Source: Gammaproteobacteria bacterium
GTDB lineage: Bacteria; Pseudomonadota; Gammaproteobacteria; DSM-16500
Direction: 5' to 3'
Length of the DNA: 27,989 nt
Assembly: GCA_021323555.1 (NCBI GenBank)
Contig: JAJONP010000014.1
Span: forward strand, 1-27,989
Shown here in pieces: positions 24,896 to 27,989 of this stretch. Position 1 is the first letter of the stretch, and every line of letters starts with the position of its first letter. The position numbers and the translations under genes are program-made. Below the pieces are notes generated by a model, which was given only the letters and a program-made list of their open reading frames with translations, ran no database searches and had not been told where the DNA came from.

Positions 24896-25690
24896 ATGAA
24901 GAAGAATTATAGAATGAGTATAATGTTATCCAGTTTGCTAGCGTCCACTATAGCTTTTAGTGATACATCTTTGAGTAATACTATGAGTCCCGCGCAAGAA
25001 AAACAGATAGAAACGGCTGTTCACGATTTTATTATTAAAAATCCAGAAGTGGTTATTCAATCGCTTCAAGGTTATCAGCAAAAACAGATGGCAGATCAAA
25101 CCAAAAAATTCGAACAAATTCAGAAAAACACGCCTAAGTATGCAAATCAATTATTTCACGAGGCGGCTGACCCTATAGGAGGAAATCCGAATGGCGCAGT
25201 GACGTTAGTCGAATTTTTTGATTATCAGTGCCCACATTGCATTGATATGACAGCAACGATTGAAAAAATCGTTAAAACCAATCCTAATTTAAAAATTGTT
25301 TTAAAAGAATTCCCTATTCGCGGTGCCATGTCTGAGCTTGCTACTCGTGCTGCTTTAGCGGCTCAAAAACAAGGTAAATATTTTGAATTACATACAGCCT
25401 TGATGGGTTCAAAAATAGAGCCTTTAACTGAAAATACCATTTATGATCTTGCTAGATCCGCAGGCTTAAACGTTGATAAATTAAAAGTTGATATGAAAGA
25501 TAAATCCGTTGACCAGCAAATTAAGACCAATTATCAGTTAGCGAAAGACTTGCAAATTATGTTTACGCCAGTTCTCTTTATTGCTAAAAGTAACGTGACT
25601 CCGAATGCGAAAACAACAGAGATTGCGTTTATACCGGGTCAAATTTCAAGTGAACAATTAACGGATATTCTTAAAAAAATAGGAGGGTAG
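24896..25690 (+). CDS. DsbA-family thiol oxidoreductase, Com1-like
   Basis: This 264-residue exported protein is built like Coxiella Com1 and Legionella DsbA2. It has a signal peptide (1-22) and an N-terminal helical dimerisation arm (about 30-75, SPAQEKQIETAVHDFIIKNPEVV). A thioredoxin-fold domain with active site CPHC (C112/C115) and helical insert follows, with a cis-proline loop FTPVLFI near the C-terminus. Such proteins introduce or isomerise disulfides in the periplasm, and Com1 is also an immunodominant surface antigen. An AGAAAGGAT ribosome site precedes the ATG. The likely redox partners in the window are DsbB (8400) and DsbD (3224). The next gene follows after only three bases. Confidence 0.92.
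   Translation: MKKNYRMSIMLSSLLASTIAFSDTSLSNTMSPAQEKQIETAVHDFIIKNPEVVIQSLQGYQQKQMADQTKKFEQIQKNTPKYANQLFHEAADPIGGNPNGAVTLVEFFDYQCPHCIDMTATIEKIVKTNPNLKIVLKEFPIRGAMSELATRAALAAQKQGKYFELHTALMGSKIEPLTENTIYDLARSAGLNVDKLKVDMKDKSVDQQIKTNYQLAKDLQIMFTPVLFIAKSNVTPNAKTTEIAFIPGQISSEQLTDILKKIGG
25681..25687 (+). promoter_or_regulatory. Strong Shine-Dalgarno selecting a TTG start
   Basis: AGGAGGG lies at the very end of the Com1-like gene, six bases before the TTG at 25694. The near-perfect site supports TTG as the real start and couples translation of the two genes. Confidence 0.85.
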
Positions 25691-25693
25691 ATT

Positions 25694-26164
25694 TTGCCTC
25701 ACGACTCAGACTTAGTCAAAAATTATGAGCCAACGCCTGCAGAAGCTTACTATTTGATGCAGCGTTTTGCAACGCTCACACTGTGGGACGCTTATAATTT
25801 AGAACCGCCTAGCCGGGACTTTGTTGAGTTGTCATTAAAGGAAGCCAGTCCGCATTATCGTATTTATGACAGGGGCAGTTGCTTGGTGGCAACCCCTGCT
25901 GATTTATTCTCAGAAAAACGCACTCTTGAGGATGCCTTGCAAACAGCGAGAGTCATGTCTCGAGAAGTATATAAACGTGGCTGGGGGGCGGTAGAACTGG
26001 CAGGCTTTAATAAGATGGTTCGAGCAAGCTGGGTCGAGATGCAAATACTAAGCCATAAACACGGTAAGCCATTGGATGTACTGCATTATGAGCCCACGGC
26101 GGCAGATCATAAACTGTGTCAAATGCAAGAACAAATGCAGCCTCGTTTAGGTAAAACATTTTAA
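25694..26164 (+). CDS. Small protein with an LPD7-like segment, function unknown
   Basis: This 156-residue protein starts with TTG behind a near-perfect ribosome site. Residues about 75-140 (EDALQTARVMSREVYKRGW, then AVELAGFNKMVRASWVEM, then VLHYEPTAADHKLC) follow the pattern of LPD7. LPD7 is a small domain normally found inside large relaxases and other polyvalent proteins of conjugative elements. The pattern is a TA-x-M-x-RGW helix, a F-x-x-x-x-W helix and a YEPT-x-AD tail. The N-terminal half (TPAEAYYLMQRFATLTLWDAY) is not recognised. There is no signal peptide or membrane helix. It is co-transcribed with the Com1-like gene. The domain call rests on motif memory and is moderate. Confidence 0.75.
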   Translation: MPHDSDLVKNYEPTPAEAYYLMQRFATLTLWDAYNLEPPSRDFVELSLKEASPHYRIYDRGSCLVATPADLFSEKRTLEDALQTARVMSREVYKRGWGAVELAGFNKMVRASWVEMQILSHKHGKPLDVLHYEPTAADHKLCQMQEQMQPRLGKTF

Positions 26165-26191
26165 TTTTTGTATAATATTTGCATAAAATCG

Positions 26192-26221
26192 TTGCAATGA
26201 CTCCCAGAAATTAAGTATAAT
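26192..26221 (+). promoter_or_regulatory. Sigma-70 promoter of the 555-residue coiled-coil gene
   Basis: TTGCAA (26192-26197) and a perfect TATAAT (26216-26221) are separated by 18 bases, 31 bases upstream of the ATG at 26253. Confidence 0.7.
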
Positions 26222-26228
26222 GCCCCCA

Positions 26229-26241
26229 CTTTAATTTAAAG
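26229..26241 (+). promoter_or_regulatory. 13-base palindrome over the transcription start and ribosome site
   Basis: CTTTAA-T-TTAAAG is a perfect inverted repeat, placed a few bases after the -10 box and overlapping the AAAGAGG ribosome site. This position suits a repressor site or a structure that masks the ribosome site. It is AT-rich, so chance is possible. Confidence 0.35.
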
Positions 26242-26252
26242 AGGTATTTTTC

Positions 26253-27920
26253 ATGGCTACCAGTCATTATTACCCTTATCGACGTCGCCAAGTAGAACAA
26301 GACCCATCCCCATCCCCATCAAGAGAGTTAAATGCTGAGGAAAAAGCAGAGGCTATACGTGAAAAAGCGAAGCGGCTGAATAGCAGTCTTTGCCTTGTTC
26401 TACATCAATTAGGTGAGTCAGGCAAAGGTATTGCCCCTATTATGGAAGTAGGCTTTGATGCGCCTGGCGGTATTCTCAAAAAAGCGATTATCCAGCTTAA
26501 AGAAACAGCGAAAAAATTCAACGAAGAACAAAAAGTAGAAAAGTTTGAAGACAATATACGCGCGCTTCAGAATGATTGGGTTTCAGGAAAACCTGTAAAC
26601 GTTGAGGAGGCTCATCGGTTAGTAAAGGATTTACATAAAGCTATCGAAAGTAAAGGCGATGAAGATGAAGTAGAGAACTTGAATCAACAACTCGCTGCTC
26701 TGCCTGCCAAAATTGATCAAGAGATCGAACGATTAGAGCAATATACTCATAAACGTGTTAGCGATCAAGCAAGCACAGAGGCATATAAAAAGCTTGTTGA
26801 AGCGGCGGGTGATCAATGGATAAAGGAATTGCCTTATCCCTCGGATGATCCTGGAGAAGTGAAGATACGAGAAGAAGAGGAAGCGAAGCTGGGTAGAGAG
26901 GCAGCATGTGAGAATGCGATTGCGCGCCTTGTGAAGCGTAATGATGAAAATATTGCGTTTAACTATGTCGATAGCTTAGCTTGTAGTATTTCTCGTGAAA
27001 AAGACAAAACAGGAAGGATCGTTTTCAAGGTGCAATATGTGAATGATAATCCTAAAAACGTAGAACAAGCGATGGAAAAAATGATTTTACGGTGTCACGA
27101 GCTGAATCCTACGTCTGAGATTATTTTAAGCTGTACGCTTTTAAAAGATATTTATGGCGATCCTAAAAAATATATGGAGATGAGGTTGAAAGAATTGAAG
27201 GGCGTGGTAAAGGCAGCAGAAAAAGCTAGAGATGAAGGTAAATACATTGGAATTGTTTTAGACCATTCAATAAAAGAATTATTAGCTCAAATGCCAGAAA
27301 ATCCTGGCTTGATGAGTAGGATTAGTACGTTGCATCAGGAATGGGCAGCCAATGTTCAAACGAAAAATGAAAAAATAAAGCAAGAAGTGGTTGAGCGATA
27401 TCATCGAGAAGAAAGTGAACTTTGGAAACTATTAGCGGATGCTCCAGAGGGAAATGATTTACCGCAAAATACCTCGCCTGAACAGCTAACAAACGAAGTG
27501 AAAAAATTAGAGAATAAATATCGACATCTTAATTCATTAAGCGAATCTGTTAGTAAAAATGTTAACAATCTCATTAAAAAAATAGAGCAATGCAAAGAAA
27601 ACAAAAATGGACTAGAAACGTGTTTAGAAGAACTTAAACATTTAGAAATTGTTCAAGGAAAGTTATCAAAAGAATCGGAAAATTGTCATAAGAGTGCAGA
27701 AAATTTTGCTTCTTGGTTTGCAGAAGATAAAATAAAGAAAATTTTACCTGTTTCCCAGCCAGAAGAACACTCTGTTACTGATGAAGTGGAGAAGATAACT
27801 AGATGTATTCGTTCATTAAACGATGATCAAAATGACCACCGCAGGCGTATCCAGCACTTAATTAAAGTAGCTCAAAAACATAAAGAAGCAGCGCAGCAAA
27901 AGCAATTGGGACCAGCCTGA
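26253..27920 (+). CDS. Large coiled-coil protein, effector-like, function unknown
   Basis: I do not recognise this 555-residue, charged, soluble protein. It has no signal peptide and no membrane helix. After a Tyr/Arg start and a PSPSPSRE tract come helical segments (about 25-175). A globular-looking section follows (about 225-330; NIAFNYVDSLACSI, FKVQYVNDN, NPTSEIILSCTLLKDIYG). The C-terminal part (about 365-550) is mostly coiled coil (EQLTNEVKKLENKYRHLNSL, SKNVNNLIKKIEQCKE, HRRRIQHLIKVAQKHKEAAQQ). The layout is common among Dot/Icm substrates of Legionella and Coxiella, but no enzymatic motif or clear glutamate-rich secretion tail is seen. It has its own promoter and an AGAGG ribosome site, and stands alone. 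Confidence 0.85.
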   Translation: MATSHYYPYRRRQVEQDPSPSPSRELNAEEKAEAIREKAKRLNSSLCLVLHQLGESGKGIAPIMEVGFDAPGGILKKAIIQLKETAKKFNEEQKVEKFEDNIRALQNDWVSGKPVNVEEAHRLVKDLHKAIESKGDEDEVENLNQQLAALPAKIDQEIERLEQYTHKRVSDQASTEAYKKLVEAAGDQWIKELPYPSDDPGEVKIREEEEAKLGREAACENAIARLVKRNDENIAFNYVDSLACSISREKDKTGRIVFKVQYVNDNPKNVEQAMEKMILRCHELNPTSEIILSCTLLKDIYGDPKKYMEMRLKELKGVVKAAEKARDEGKYIGIVLDHSIKELLAQMPENPGLMSRISTLHQEWAANVQTKNEKIKQEVVERYHREESELWKLLADAPEGNDLPQNTSPEQLTNEVKKLENKYRHLNSLSESVSKNVNNLIKKIEQCKENKNGLETCLEELKHLEIVQGKLSKESENCHKSAENFASWFAEDKIKKILPVSQPEEHSVTDEVEKITRCIRSLNDDQNDHRRRIQHLIKVAQKHKEAAQQKQLGPA

Positions 27921-27925
27921 GTCAG

Positions 27926-27965
27926 GTAGGGTGGATTAGACGCGCTTTTTTCGTCGTAAAACACC
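27926..27965. repeat. GTAGGGTGG-type imperfect inverted repeat
   Basis: GGTGGATTAGACG (27930-27942) is mirrored by CGTCGTAAAACACC (27952-27965) around a T-rich loop. It follows the last gene directly. The GTAGGGTGG...CACC pattern resembles dispersed intergenic repeats known from several bacteria. An A-run follows, so on the minus strand it could act as a terminator for a gene beyond the window. Confidence 0.55.
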
Positions 27966-27989
27966 AAAAAAAAATGCATTAATAAAAAA

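Noticed and set aside
26165..26252. PmrA-type regulatory repeats upstream of the effector-like gene
   Set aside because: The TTAA-containing sequences do not form the tandem CTTAATATT pattern; only a short palindrome is present.

Overview
The window is AT-rich and gene-dense, and it reads as a gammaproteobacterial chromosome, most likely from the Legionellales and close to Coxiellaceae. The clues are a DsbA-family protein with the layout of Coxiella Com1, a GshA of the short proteobacterial type (the GshA family, not the E. coli type), dsbD next to groESL, and the ssb / MFS transporter / uvrA neighbourhood seen in gammaproteobacteria. The taxon is inferred from gene content only. No tRNA, rRNA, CRISPR array or intact insertion sequence was found.

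Layout. 1-871 (minus): the start of an NAD-dependent sugar epimerase/dehydratase cut by the window edge, then a BrnT-type toxin with an overlapping XRE-HTH antitoxin. 989-5023 (minus): dsbD-gshA-gshB, one transcription unit for periplasmic reductant delivery and glutathione synthesis. 5126-7292 (plus): groES-groEL behind a near-consensus sigma-32 promoter and followed by a strong terminator. 7432-9331: an unrecognised secreted protein, a SET-domain protein with a C-terminal membrane anchor, dsbB and ruvX. 9472-13112 (plus): a tightly overlapping hemC-hemD-hemX/hemY-fmt operon in which HemX and HemY appear collapsed into one chimeric protein. 13126-14430: accessory patch with a coiled-coil/TM protein containing a 21-bp tandem repeat, and a decayed AAA/DUF4143 ATPase. 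14488-17681 (minus): a SAM methyltransferase and a secreted S9 peptidase. 17759-22464: ssb and an MFS transporter (minus), divergent from uvrA (plus). 22436-22819 (minus): a second copy of the coiled-coil/TM gene, whose 3' end forms the last codons of uvrA. 23015-25690: site-2 protease, cca with an eroded HD domain, and a Com1/DsbA-like thiol oxidoreductase. 25694-27920: a TTG-started protein with an LPD7-like segment and a 555-residue coiled-coil protein of effector-like design. The window ends in a GTAGGGTGG-type inverted repeat.

How it fits together. Three parts of the envelope disulfide system are present (DsbD reductant conduit, DsbB oxidant, DsbA/Com1-like oxidoreductase), along with glutathione synthesis. 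The most unusual structure is a two-member family of short genes encoding a heptad-repeat stalk and a conserved C-terminal membrane segment. Both copies carry the same leader, both lie convergently at the 3' end of a housekeeping gene (fmt, uvrA), and one has altered the C-terminus of UvrA. Their design resembles Borrelia Bdr proteins, but that is an analogy, not a demonstrated homology.
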